Shown here in pieces: positions 45,266-55,804 of a stretch of DNA of 64,000 nucleotides. Each line of letters starts with the position of its first letter. The stretch's first letter is position 1. Both the position numbers and the translations under genes were made by a program. This stretch comes from Papaver somniferum (Eukaryota > Streptophyta > Magnoliopsida > Ranunculales > Papaveraceae). The stretch covers positions 2,170,001 to 2,234,000 of the forward strand of contig NW_020650859.1 of NCBI RefSeq assembly GCF_003573695.1, given 5' to 3'. Under the pieces are notes generated by a model. That model was given only the letters and a program-made list of their open reading frames with translations, had not been told where the DNA came from and did not search any database.

Positions 45266-45354
45266 TTATGACATATACATTGGGACGGCCGAGGAGAAGA
45301 CCAACAAAACCAAATTAAAAACCCTAAGTGATGGGCAGAGATTTTCCTCGCGAC

Positions 45355-45960
45355 ACCAAATGAAAAATGCATCGGACGGGGCCAGGCGAGGCGAAGCCGA
45401 GCCATACCAAATCAAAAATCCAAAATGACGTGGCGAGACGAAGCCGAGCCACACCTAATAAAAAATGCATCCAACACCAAATTAAAAACCCTAATTGACG
45501 GGCAGAGATTTGCCTCGCGACACCAAATGAAAAATGCATCGGAACGGGGCGAGGCGAAGCCGAGCCATACCAAATCAAAAATCCAAAACGACGGGGCGAG
45601 GCGAAGCCGAGCCACACCTAATCAAAAATGCATCGCGACAGGACGTGGCAAAGCCTCGCGACACCAAATGAAATATGCACCGGGACGGGCGAAGTGAAGC
45701 CGAGCCATACCAAATCAAAAATCCAAAAGACGGGGCGGGGAGAAGCCGAGCCACGCTAAATCAAAAATGCATCGCGACAGGACGTGGCAAAGCCGCGCAA
45801 CACCTAATCGAAAATGCACTCGGACAAGACGAGGCGAAGCCGAGTCAAAACAAATCAAAAATCCTAACGATGGAGCGAGGCGAAGCTGAGAAGCCACACC
45901 AAATCAAAAATACGACTTGGAAAGGCAAAGACCCGCGACACCTAATAAAAAATGAAACCA
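45355..45960. repeat. GC-rich minisatellite, GCGAAGCCGAGCCA units
   Basis: About eight variants of GCGAAGCCGAGCCA, each followed by A/C-rich spacers such as CACCAAATCAAAAAT and GCATCGCGACAGGACGTG. Spacing alternates between roughly 46-50 and 90-120 bp, giving a higher-order unit near 140-170 bp. Open frames on both strands are a by-product of the repeat. Confidence 0.75.
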
Positions 45961-46049
45961 TACGGTCAAAAGAAAAAGATGCCCGATGGGTATCACGGGC
46001 GCAAAATCTGGTCTCCTTTTTATTAATTAATAGAAGAATTGATTAAGCC

Positions 46050-46660
46050 GATTGTGGAGCATCAGGGGCGGACTGCCGAGCCACTTGCAAGCATGGGTGT
46101 GTAGTTAAACGCTCACCCAGCTAGCTTCAAGGCCTATAATGCTTAAGAAAATGGGTTTTTAAGCCCATTTTTGCATCCATAATAAGATTTTGCTTTTCGA
46201 TGGTCGGATTTTTGGCTCCGCTTCTCAATGGCATTAGGGGTGATCTTGTCAAACGCATAGAACAGCAGTGCCAAAAGGCATCCTTCCGACAGGTTATAAA
46301 GTAATGTGTAATATACTGACATTTGTTATTTACCAACTCGTATGGATATTTTATTGGATGAATCTTGAGACTTACGCGTGTCTAAAAAAATCTTGCGCAG
46401 TTGTAGACATGGATTTACCCACGCACCATGTTGATTGCTCACCTCACAGCAATTTTACCGCAGACATTTAAATGGAAACTGATGAAAACTAGAATAACAT
46501 GTAAATGAAAATTTTATTTATCGTAGAATTCCCATGTCTAGCTTTCTTATTTATGCGTATGAATTGAAGAGACATTAATCCGCATGTGAATTTTAGTGAA
46601 AAGTTGATGAGTGAAAAACTTGTTGCCAATGGAAACTTCTTAGACATCGGAGGAAACTAA
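46050..46660. repeat. Segment duplicated from 41040-41500/44402-44480 (copy 2, without hAT)
   Basis: Same order of blocks as copy 1. At 46547-46560 the reading TTATTTATGCGTAT corresponds to the hAT target TTATTTACGCGCAC, giving a paralogous empty site. The dispersed-repeat unit runs from 46423 to about 46660. Confidence 0.7.
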
Positions 46661-46664
46661 ATTA

Positions 46665-47391
46665 TAGCGTTAACTAAAATAATTATAGCGTTACTTGTTG
46701 TCAATGGAAACTTCAGACAGTTTAACAAGTGGTTACTTTTGAATTACAGACATGTATGGATATGGAAAATACTTTCCTTTGTTTAAAATAATGAAATTTG
46801 TAATAATTAAAACGAAAATATATATTTTTGGCGTGACATGGAGTAATGTTTTTCTAAAAGCAAATTATTTCAGTTAAAAATTAACAGTGTAAATCAAAAT
46901 GGCCTTAAATTAAAATAAAAGAAACAGGTGGCCCCATAGGTTATCTACCACACAAAAAAAAAAATGTTGGAATCTTGCTATTTATACGTGTATGTATAAA
47001 GACCAATAATCTCCATCCAGCCCACATAAACTGGAAATGTTGTCATCATACATCAATCTATCAATCAATCAATCAGCCTATCATCCCCATATGAACAAAC
47101 AAGGACACCAAATCCATGGACTTCGCAGCATTACACAATTTGGGGAAGTGAGGAGAAAGAAATGATGAACAAAAACTTGAAATAAGAGGTCTTAAGAAAC
47201 AAAAAATTAAGTTAATTGTGTCTTCAGTCATTTACAGATACATTGCTTAATTGTAAATCTCTACCGGATCGAACAAGAACTACATTCGATCACATGAAAG
47301 ATTCAATGAGTAGAGAGAATTGAAACTCAATAGGCATGAAACAACAATCCATTCACCATTAACAACAGTTGCAGGAAAATGAAGAACCTGA
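46665..47391. other. Intergenic / 3' flank of the CLE-type gene
   Basis: AT-rich. A short ATCA microsatellite lies at about 47050-47077. No further feature. Confidence 0.4.
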
Positions 47392-47700
47392 TTATCGATT
47401 GTGAAGTGGGTTTGCCCCGTATGGTGTTTCTCTCTTCTGTTCTTGACTATAAATAGTAGTAGTACCAATATCATGACCATGAGCAACAAAAGAAGTAGCG
47501 GCAGTAGTAGTCGTTGTCTTCTTTTGAAAATTGCTTAACAATCTTTCTATGTAGTTCATACTCTTATATCTCCTCCATTTATTCACCGTTGAAATAGAAG
47601 ATGATTCAAGTGGAGTACTTCTTGCGGAAACATTGATCTCGCAAACAATTAAAACGAGACAAATTACAACAACAAAGTATCTGATATTACTATATCTCAT
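47392..47700 (-). CDS. CLE-type signalling peptide precursor (102 aa)
   Basis: Single-exon minus-strand gene, ATG 47700-47698 to TAA 47394-47392. Residues 1-26 form a hydrophobic signal peptide ending NVSA. A variable middle rich in Thr and Ser follows. The C-terminus is RETPYGANPLHNR (90-102), which aligns with CLE peptides of the type RLVPSGPNPLHNR: Arg1, Pro4, Gly6, Asn8, Pro9, Leu10, His11, Asn12. It departs at position 7, where Ala replaces the usual Pro, and Tyr5 is unusual. CLE peptides are secreted and perceived by CLV1/BAM-type receptor kinases. The TATATATATA run at about 47876-47886 could be its promoter on this strand. Precursor layout and length fit the family well. Confidence 0.8.
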   Translation of the reverse strand: MRYSNIRYFVVVICLVLIVCEINVSARSTPLESSSISTVNKWRRYKSMNYIERLLSNFQKKTTTTTAATSFVAHGHDIGTTTIYSQEQKRETPYGANPLHNR

Positions 47701-47709
47701 GATTCACTG

Positions 47710-48375
47710 CTTCGATTTGGGTTCTAGAGGAAGTTCATGCTTCAGACCTTATGCGGATCGAGGGTGAGATCAGTAGAGAGAATGAATGTGAATTTCATGC
47801 AAAACCAAAACTGAAGAAAGATTTCTCTGAGATAGTTAGTGAAAGATGCAGACAATGTAATGTCCACTTGTTGCATATATATATATCAGAGTGGAACGAT
47901 ATTTTGTATCTGTTATCTACAAAATTTCAAAACTATTACTGTTGTTCGTCTCATTCTTTTCCCAGAAATGGACCCGTCCCCCTATGATTAATGAGACAAG
48001 AGTTACTATAGATTTTGGAATCATTACTGATATGAGAGTTACTACCGACGGAATTGGAAAATCCACAGTGACCGTGATTTTATACTGTCATCTGGAAAAC
48101 CTGGACCACTCGAGCCGTATACTGAAATCCAATATTGATTGGTAAATGAGGGTAACACAGTGATGATGCAGCTGTCTTTACACGTACAGTACTAGTGCTG
48201 AAACCAACCAGTGCTGTGTATCGAATCGGGATACGTGATCATCGAGGAGTAGTAGGCCCAAAACTGATGAACCTCCGAAAGATACAGGACATAATAGACA
48301 GAATGGCGTCTGTGCATGATCAATTCCACAAGAACCAAAAAAAAAAATAATAACAGAAAAAAGTGAGAAAGCTAG
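47710..48375. other. 5' flank of the CLE-type gene
   Basis: Contains the TATATA run noted for the CLE gene and no other supportable feature. The segmental duplication starts at about 48376. Confidence 0.4.
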
Positions 48376-49057
48376 CTAAAAGACCGTAGCTAATTCCAAA
48401 AGAAAAGCCAGTTTATATGCTGCCATTCTGCAGCTCCCTTACTGTTCCATTTCAGGTACAACACATATTTCCATTGATAAATTGGTATCATTAGCTTTTT
48501 GCTGGTTTTTTTTCACAATTATTTCATCCATGATTGCTAGGGAATGTAGTATATCTAGGGGAATTTGATGAAGTACCCCGGTTCTTGACTTGTAATTTAC
48601 AAAGCGTTCCCAGTTTTTTCAACTTTAATAAAGTACCCCAACTTGACCATTTTCATCCCGGCTAACTGCCGATTAAGTTTCAGGTGGCAGTTATGTGACA
48701 CAGAAAATTCTTAAAAGCCCCTATCTAAGTTAAGTTGGACCGAGTTGCCCACATCTTCTTGGTGGGAGGCAATCCTGATGCGGCGTAACGGTTCTGAACC
48801 AGACTCAGCGAATCTAAAACCGGTGTAATAGTTTTGAGTCAAGATTCAGGAAACATAAAAGCATTGTATAAATTCGATTTTGCACCAACCAAAAATTCAA
48901 AAACACTTCAGAACAGTGAGTTATATTTGAAAATTGATGTAACAAACCTGATAATAATGTACCCACCTTAAATCGGACTCGGCGAATCTGAAAAGTGTTC
49001 GCAAAAAATTCTAGGTGGGAGATCTTTTTTCTAGAATCCAGATAAAGCATATGCACC

Positions 49058-49396
49058 AAGAGCATCTCCAATAGAAGGTGTAAAAAATCCTACGTGGATT
49101 TATTATTTAGTCATTTTATTTATGGAGTCTATCCAGAAAGCAAATTTAGGAGTTGATGCCTAAAAAACTATCTCCAACAATAGAAGATTTTATTAATTAT
49201 TAGAAGAAAAAACATGACGTCGAGGTGCATCCCAAGATGTAGTTAACATTTTCTTCAAGACCTTCTAATTTAGTATGACACCCCTCTTAATTTATAGGAC
49301 CTATTATTAGAGACGATTTTAGTTTAAATTCGGGTATAAAATCTTATGTGTCATATAAAAATAAAAATTATAACTTTTTGTTGGAGATGGTGCAAG
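49058..49396. mobile_element. MITE with GCATCTCCAA ends (about 340 bp)
   Basis: Left end AAGAGCATCTCCAATAG and right end TGTTGGAGATGGTGCAAG are inverted about CATCTCCAA. The element is absent from copy B of the segmental duplication. No coding sequence. The superfamily (perhaps PIF or hAT) and TSD are undecided. Confidence 0.6.
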
Positions 49397-49655
49397 GTAT
49401 GGTTTGAAATGTTATATCTCAAAATTTCCGCGTGATAATATTGACTTGGTCAGCGAGAAAATGATCAACTCTGGCCCTGGTAGATTTACTAACCGTACGT
49501 GGACTTCACTAAAATTAAGAAAAAAAACGTGGAGAATTTATTAAATCGGTTTCTCTGATGGATGCGTTTATGATATTTCCTTGTATCTATTTCTCCTGTC
49601 TAGTCCGTGCATACCACAAAAACTAGACACGTATATGCAATCTTATAAACCCATT

Positions 49656-51106
49656 TAAAATTTACTCGCGAGATTAGGGTATACTCAGATTAATTGGGCA
49701 TATCTAATGAGACAAAATAAGGTCATTATGAAGTAAAACCCGATGTCCCTTAGCCACATATTTTTAAAAATGGATAATTTTCACTTGCTTAATTAACACT
49801 AATAAACTTTTTAGGTTGATTAAAATTTTAAAATATGTTTTATTTAGATTAAACTCATGGATTATGTGGGGAGATTTTCGAGAAAAAATAAATTGTTTTG
49901 AGATTTTTGTTTGTAACGTTGAAATGAAATCACACTAGCCAAACACTTCTAAAAAGTGGATTGTAAAGCTTCTTAGTGGTCTCATTCTCCAAACTATAGA
50001 AATCAACACTTTCATAAACCACGGAATGAAAAGTCAGGATGCTCGACCAAACTAGAAGATCATGACCTTCTCTAGCCAGCAAGGTATTAATTCTATAACC
50101 TGCCGACTAATCTTGAGTCGTCAAGGTCGATAATGCCAAACACTGACGACTAAAAACCTTATACACACAAAGAAAGGTTGGTTTTAACGGTCATTGGTCG
50201 TTATATTCGATATTGCACAAAATGACGACCAAAGATAAGGTATATAGTTTCCCGACCATATATAGTCTCCCCAACCATATGTTGCACAAAGCGACGATTA
50301 ACACAAAGCGACGACCAACACTAAGTTATATAGTTTCCCCAATACTAATGTTCAGTGGCGCAACTGGAAAATGAAGTTAGGGGTGGCTTGAATATTAATT
50401 AGATTTTTAAGGGTGGCTTAACCGTATGATTTAGGCATGGATTCTTTTTTATCAAACTCAATGACACTGAAATTTTTCGAGTTTTTCTTGACTTAAGCCA
50501 GCCCAAGTCAACATATAGATCCACCCCCTGCTAATGTTAATTTTAGCTGTCATTGGTCGATATTGGTCGTTAAGGTATATAGCTTCCCTAACCATGCCAA
50601 CTAATAGAAGAAAAAAATGTGCATAGAAAATATGTTTTATGATCATAATTACTACAACATTAGTCGGTAAAATATAATGATGAATACCGTGACGATTCTG
50701 TGAATATATTTTTTGAGATGAAAAGTTGTCACGATATTCATTCCAAGAAAGTGACGACAAAAATAAAACTTCAAAAATCGTCAAGATTGATCCTGACGAC
50801 TATATAATGCAAATTAACAATTTCAATTTTTCTTATCTTATCTTGACAATCAAACAACAAAATAAAGCAAGGGTTTTTAGGTGGGGAAGGAAAATGAATT
50901 CATTTGAACTTGATAAAAGCAAGGGCACATCTTTTAACGAATTTTTCTTGAGATAAAATGATGGAGAAGAAGAAAAGAGCAACGGAGAATTAGAAGTAAT
51001 GGTTGTTAGGTTTGGAAGAGGAGTGAATTTGTTTGAGGAGGGTATTAAGCTGAATTTATCCTTTTTGGATACCCCTAGCCCTACAAAAAAAAGTCCACAT
51101 AAAATT
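49656..51106. mobile_element. MULE-like non-autonomous insertion (about 1.44 kb)
   Basis: Absent from copy B. The insert lies between TAAAATT at 49656-49662 and TAAAATT at 51100-51106, the core of a 9-bp TSD with mismatched ends. Its left end has TTAGGGTATACTCAGATTAA, like the sequence at 17400 beside the large Mutator element. The interior (50060-50620) carries repeated CGACGAC/TCGTCA/CTGCCGACTA motifs. A minus-strand frame at 51216-50833 has no recognisable domain. Confidence 0.5.
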
Positions 51107-51863
51107 GGTATCCACATAAGAGAACATATGATAGCAAACGAATTTTGCGAATTAAGAAACACTGGGTTGTCATTTTCCCCTGTTATTGGCGGCTCCAGAT
51201 TGCGTACAATCTGCATAAGTTAACTTACCGTGTTTCAGAGATATCTGTAAAAGAAAGATACGTACCCATCAGCCTTGGCTTACTCGCTGCAAAAAACACT
51301 TACAGCAACAACAGAAGTCTGCATTAGAAACCAAATATACATCCTTTTCAATTGCTTCTTCCAATTTAGAGAGAGACTAGAGAGACTGAAATCATGAAAT
51401 CTCGTTTTCATTTCATTCTTTTTATCTAATTTGCTTGTCTTTCCTTTCTTTTAGTCTATTTCCTATTTAGTAAAATCTCTATCTACTGATCCATTAAACT
51501 AGATCGTTGCTACAGTGCACGCCATGGGGGACCAAAAGGACAAGTTTAAGATTGATATTAGGAACCCATGTTGTGATAAAGGGTGATAGATATAAACATC
51601 AAATGTTAAATATCTTGGCATTTTTAGGGGCGATCTCCAAAGAAATAGGGAGGATTTTTTTATTCCTAACACATAGCCAAGGTGATGGGATGTCCAAAAG
51701 ATAGAAGAATACGTTAATGCCTTCCGTAATAAGAAGTTATTTTGTGTCCGATTGTTAATATTAAATTGGTAGTTAAGTAACACAAAAATACTACCGATTG
51801 ATATAAATTTGTGCTAAATGCGCATTTGGGGATACTATTAATCGGAAGTTAACGATAAATTCA

Positions 51864-53030
51864 TTTACTACCGATTATAGGCTCAATCAAAATTCAAAAA
51901 AAAAAAAGGAATTTTTGTAAAATCTCATTTTGGGGCTATTCTGTATTCGGTAGTTATATAAACTATTTTGACTACCGAATATGGTTGAATATTTGCAAAG
52001 AGAGCCATTTACAATCGGAAGTCAGGATTTTACCTCATCTACTACCGATTATAGGCTCAACCAAAATTCAAAAAATAGATGATTTTGGCAAAATAACATT
52101 TTAGGGCAACTCTATATTCGGTAGTTATATGAACTACCTTGACTACCGATTATGGTAGGATATTTGCAAAGAGAGTCACTGTATAATCGGAAGTCATGAT
52201 AACTTCATTTACTACCGATTATAGGTTCAACCAAAATTCAAAAAATTGAGGATTTTTGCAAAATCACATTTTGGGGCAACTCTATATTCGGTAGTTATAT
52301 GAACTATCTTGACTGTCGATTATGGTAGGATTTCGGTAAAGAGATCTACTGTATAATCGGAAGTCAGGAAAACTTCATTTACTACTGATTATAGGCTCAA
52401 CCAAAATTCAAAAAATTGAGGATTTTTGCAAACATTTTGGGGAAACTCTATATTCGGTAGTTATATGAACTACCTTGACTACCGATTATGGTAGGATATT
52501 TGCAAATAGAGTCACTGTATAATCGGAAGTCAGGATAACTTCATTTACTACCGATTATAGGCTCAACCAAAATTCAAAAAATTAAGGATTTTTGCAAAAT
52601 CACATTTTGGGGCAACTCTATATTCGGTAGTTATATGAACTATCTTGACTGCCGATTATGGTAGGATTTCGGTAAAGAGATCTACTGTATAATTGGAAGT
52701 CAAGATAACTTCATTTACTACTGATTATAGGCTCAACCAAAATTCAAAAAATTGAGAATTTTTGAAAAATCTTATTTTGGGGCTACTCTATATTCGGGAG
52801 TTAAATAAACTAAATTCACTACCGATTATGATAGCATTTTAGCCAAAGGTCTACTTTAATCGGGAGTCAAGATAAAAAAATTTACTACCGACTATAGGAT
52901 AATCAAAATTCAAAAGATAGAGGATTTTATTTTGGGGATACTTAATATTCAAAAGTTATATAAACTAAATTGACTCCCGATTATGGATTAACATCCCGAT
53001 TGTGAAGTTATCTACCGATTGTAAAGGGTA
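51864..53030. repeat. Tandem satellite, seven monomers of about 166-174 bp
   Basis: The monomer landmark ACTACCGATTATAGG starts at 51867, 52041, 52211, 52381, 52547, 52717 and 52884. Each monomer also holds TATTCGGTAGTTATAT, GACTACCGATTATGG and TATAATCGGAAGTCA, so TAATCGG-type words occur in both orientations. The array is missing from copy B of the segmental duplication. Confidence 0.88.
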
Positions 53031-53723
53031 GTTTGGCCATTAAAAAATGGGAGATAAGGGATGGCCACATTTTACGTTTGGATGACCTTTTTTGTCTTTT
53101 TATGTCGCCCATAATATTTTAGGGGTGGCCTCTAAAAATGCCGGCTAAATATATGCCGGGATAAGCTAAGGAAATGTGTCAAAGTCTATTAATTTGGATG
53201 CATTTGTAAGAACTCATACACAACCTCATATATTACATATAAAAGATGACATCTTACATTGGGCTCAGCCTTAGAAAGTGCTGATGGAGTGGGATTTGAA
53301 GACCTTGTATTCAGGTGGGAGGAATTAGTCAGAAAATGAAGAATTTTATAATTTGTGTTGGATTGCATTGGGACTTGCTTACAGGTCATATTGATCGATT
53401 GTTCCTTCTTGTGTATTTTTTTTTTTCTTTCATCAATATATATATTTTTCGCCTCCATAATGCAAACTAAACAGAAAGCATAGAGAGAATTTCAGCTTTA
53501 ACCAGAGTCCAAATTCGGCGATTATTTTGTTTGTGCTCCTAATTTATATTGGAATAAAACATCATACCTTCCTCCAGTTCATAATGATATTCTTCATTTT
53601 CTGAGTCAAGATCAAATATCCTTCAATAAAAACAGATTCGTTGAAATAGGTGGATATTTATAAATGTGAATTGCCATCAAAATCTAACGATAAGAACAAT
53701 TAACGCTATGATTTAGTTTCCTC

Positions 53724-53988
53724 TGTTAAGGCATACAGTACGTGTGTTAAGTAACACACGTTTATTTGTTAAACAAGTCTTTTGTATTTTAGGAAATTGG
53801 TTTACGTTAGGAAAGTGCATGTGCTTAGAGTTTGATCTTAGTTAGGAAAGTGTCTTGAGTGGTAGTCAAGTTTGTGAACAATATAAATAGGTTGTTGAGT
53901 CATGAATGTTATCACATCGAATTATTATCAATGTAGTCTTTTATGCTTCCGCGTTTGTGCTTTCCTCTCTCTTGTTCGTTCTTTAACT
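53724..53988 (+). repeat. 5' LTR of the non-autonomous element
   Basis: Starts TGTTAAGG and ends CTTTAACT. TATAAATAGG promoter at 53882. Differs from the 3' LTR at about ten positions by eye. Confidence 0.92.
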
Positions 53989-55539
53989 TGGTATCAGAGC
54001 AAGTTTCGATCCTCACCTTCTCTCTCTTTCTCTACTTTCTTTTCATACACAAAAAACTTAAACTTTCCATTCATCTTCTTTTGAGCATCTTCTTCTTCAG
54101 TTCTTTATTATCAAATTCTTTATTCACGTCCGTGTTTAATAATTCTTCTCAATCTTATCATCATTAATCTCTCATTGTCACTACCATTAGCTTAGACCAA
54201 CATCAGCTCCATCTTCGCTACCAAGCTCGAGCCAACTTCCAAGTCCGAGCATCACTTCTTCTCTGTTCGTCAATCGCCAATGATGCTCAAACTCCATCGC
54301 TAATGCCAACCATTCATGTCTTCACCATCAACCACAACACAAAACCCTTGTTACTGCCTTTATATCCCTTTCATCCCGTACAACACAACTAAACTCGATC
54401 ATCACCGTGTCTTCCATCAACAACTTGCAGCATCAATGTCATGACAACAATTGAGGTCTTCTCCTCAACTCGTCTTCCATCAATCACCACTGCTATGGAT
54501 GTCATCATTTCCTGTTTTCATCTCTTCACTGCACCATCGTGATTATCACGAGCTTCTCCATCATCACCATTACTGGCAGCAAGGTCTCTTGTTCTTCCCA
54601 GCTCTTCTCAATAGCCATATCCTCGTTGTCCATCTTCACTGATACATCAATGGCATCAAGCCAATTTCTCCATCGAAAGCATCTAAGTCCACCAACTTCA
54701 TCATACACTGCAGCCAAGCCGACGGCAACAACAGTTCGAGCTTCCCACTTCTCTTTATCTTCTGTCGATCACCATGACATATTCTAACTCCTTCGTCACT
54801 ACTTCCAACAACTACCAGCTCTATTCTTTGTTTATATCTCCACCATAACCACATTATCTACTTCAGCTTCCACGATCACCAAACTCCAAAGTTCAGTCCA
54901 TATATTCCTTTCCGTCATCGTCCGTGACTCTGTTTACTCGAGCCTTCATCGGCAGCAAGCTAACGTCGAGTCCTCCGTCATCTTCTCTGTATTCTCTTCC
55001 ATGTCCGACTTCGCAGCACGCTACCAAACTTGTAACTTCTTATCACTACCACCTGTTTCCCATTCTTATTCTTTCTACACAACAGTACATCTCGTCCATA
55101 CCTCTTTCTTATTCTGTCACGACTTCTACCACTTATTCCTTAATCTTGATCACTACCATGTTAATCTTTCATTATCGTATTAATCTTGATCTCCCATCTG
55201 TTTGGTATACGTACCTCCACCTAATCTGTTCCCTCTCCACTAGCCCCAACTACCTTATTTACTCGATCCTCTTTTCTTCTCAACTTTGTGTTCTACTACA
55301 CAGCCTCCCTTATTCTTTAACCTTCTTTACTTAATTAATCACGTTCTCTATCTTTTAATCATCTACTATTCTTTCTTTAATATCATATATTGTTTTTTCT
55401 TCTCAATCTTCTATTATGTCATCTTTTCAATTTTTCTTCAACCTCACTCAATCACATCCGGTTCTATGGTTGCTTTGAAATTTCTTGATGTCAGGTTCAA
55501 GCTCACGGTTCAAGATCACCCGTTACGCTTGCGGGAGGG

Positions 55540-55804
55540 TGTTAAGGCATACAGTACGTATGTTAAGTAACACACGTTTATTTGTTAAACAAGTCTTTTG
55601 TATTTTAGGAAATTGGTTTACGTTAGCAAAGTGCCTATGCTTAGAGTTTGATCTTAGTTAGGAAAGTGTCTTGAGTGGTAGTCAAGTTTGTGAACAATAT
55701 AAATAGGTTGTTGATCCGTGAATATTATCACATCGAATTATTATCAACGTAGTCTTTTATGCTTCCGCGTTTGTGCTCTCCTCTCTCTTGTTCGTTCTTT
55801 AACT
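55540..55804 (+). repeat. 3' LTR of the non-autonomous element
   Basis: Same length and ends as 53724-53988, directly preceded by the polypurine tract. Confidence 0.92.

Noticed and set aside
45324..45617. Proteins with repeated WLGFASPR-type text on the minus strand
   Set aside because: Both strands are open because the minisatellite unit lacks stop codons. No start context or family supports coding.
50833..51216. 127-residue minus-strand frame as a host gene
   Set aside because: It crosses the right border of the MULE-like insert and continues into duplicated flank, so it is a chance frame over a junction.
51864..53030. CRISPR-like array
   Set aside because: Monomers are ~170 bp and repeated along their whole length with no unique spacers, in plant nuclear DNA. 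It is a tandem satellite.
54451..55334. Ser/Thr/His-rich plus-strand frames inside the non-autonomous LTR element
   Set aside because: Several overlapping frames are open at once because the strand is pyrimidine-rich. No gag or pol motif and no dominant frame.
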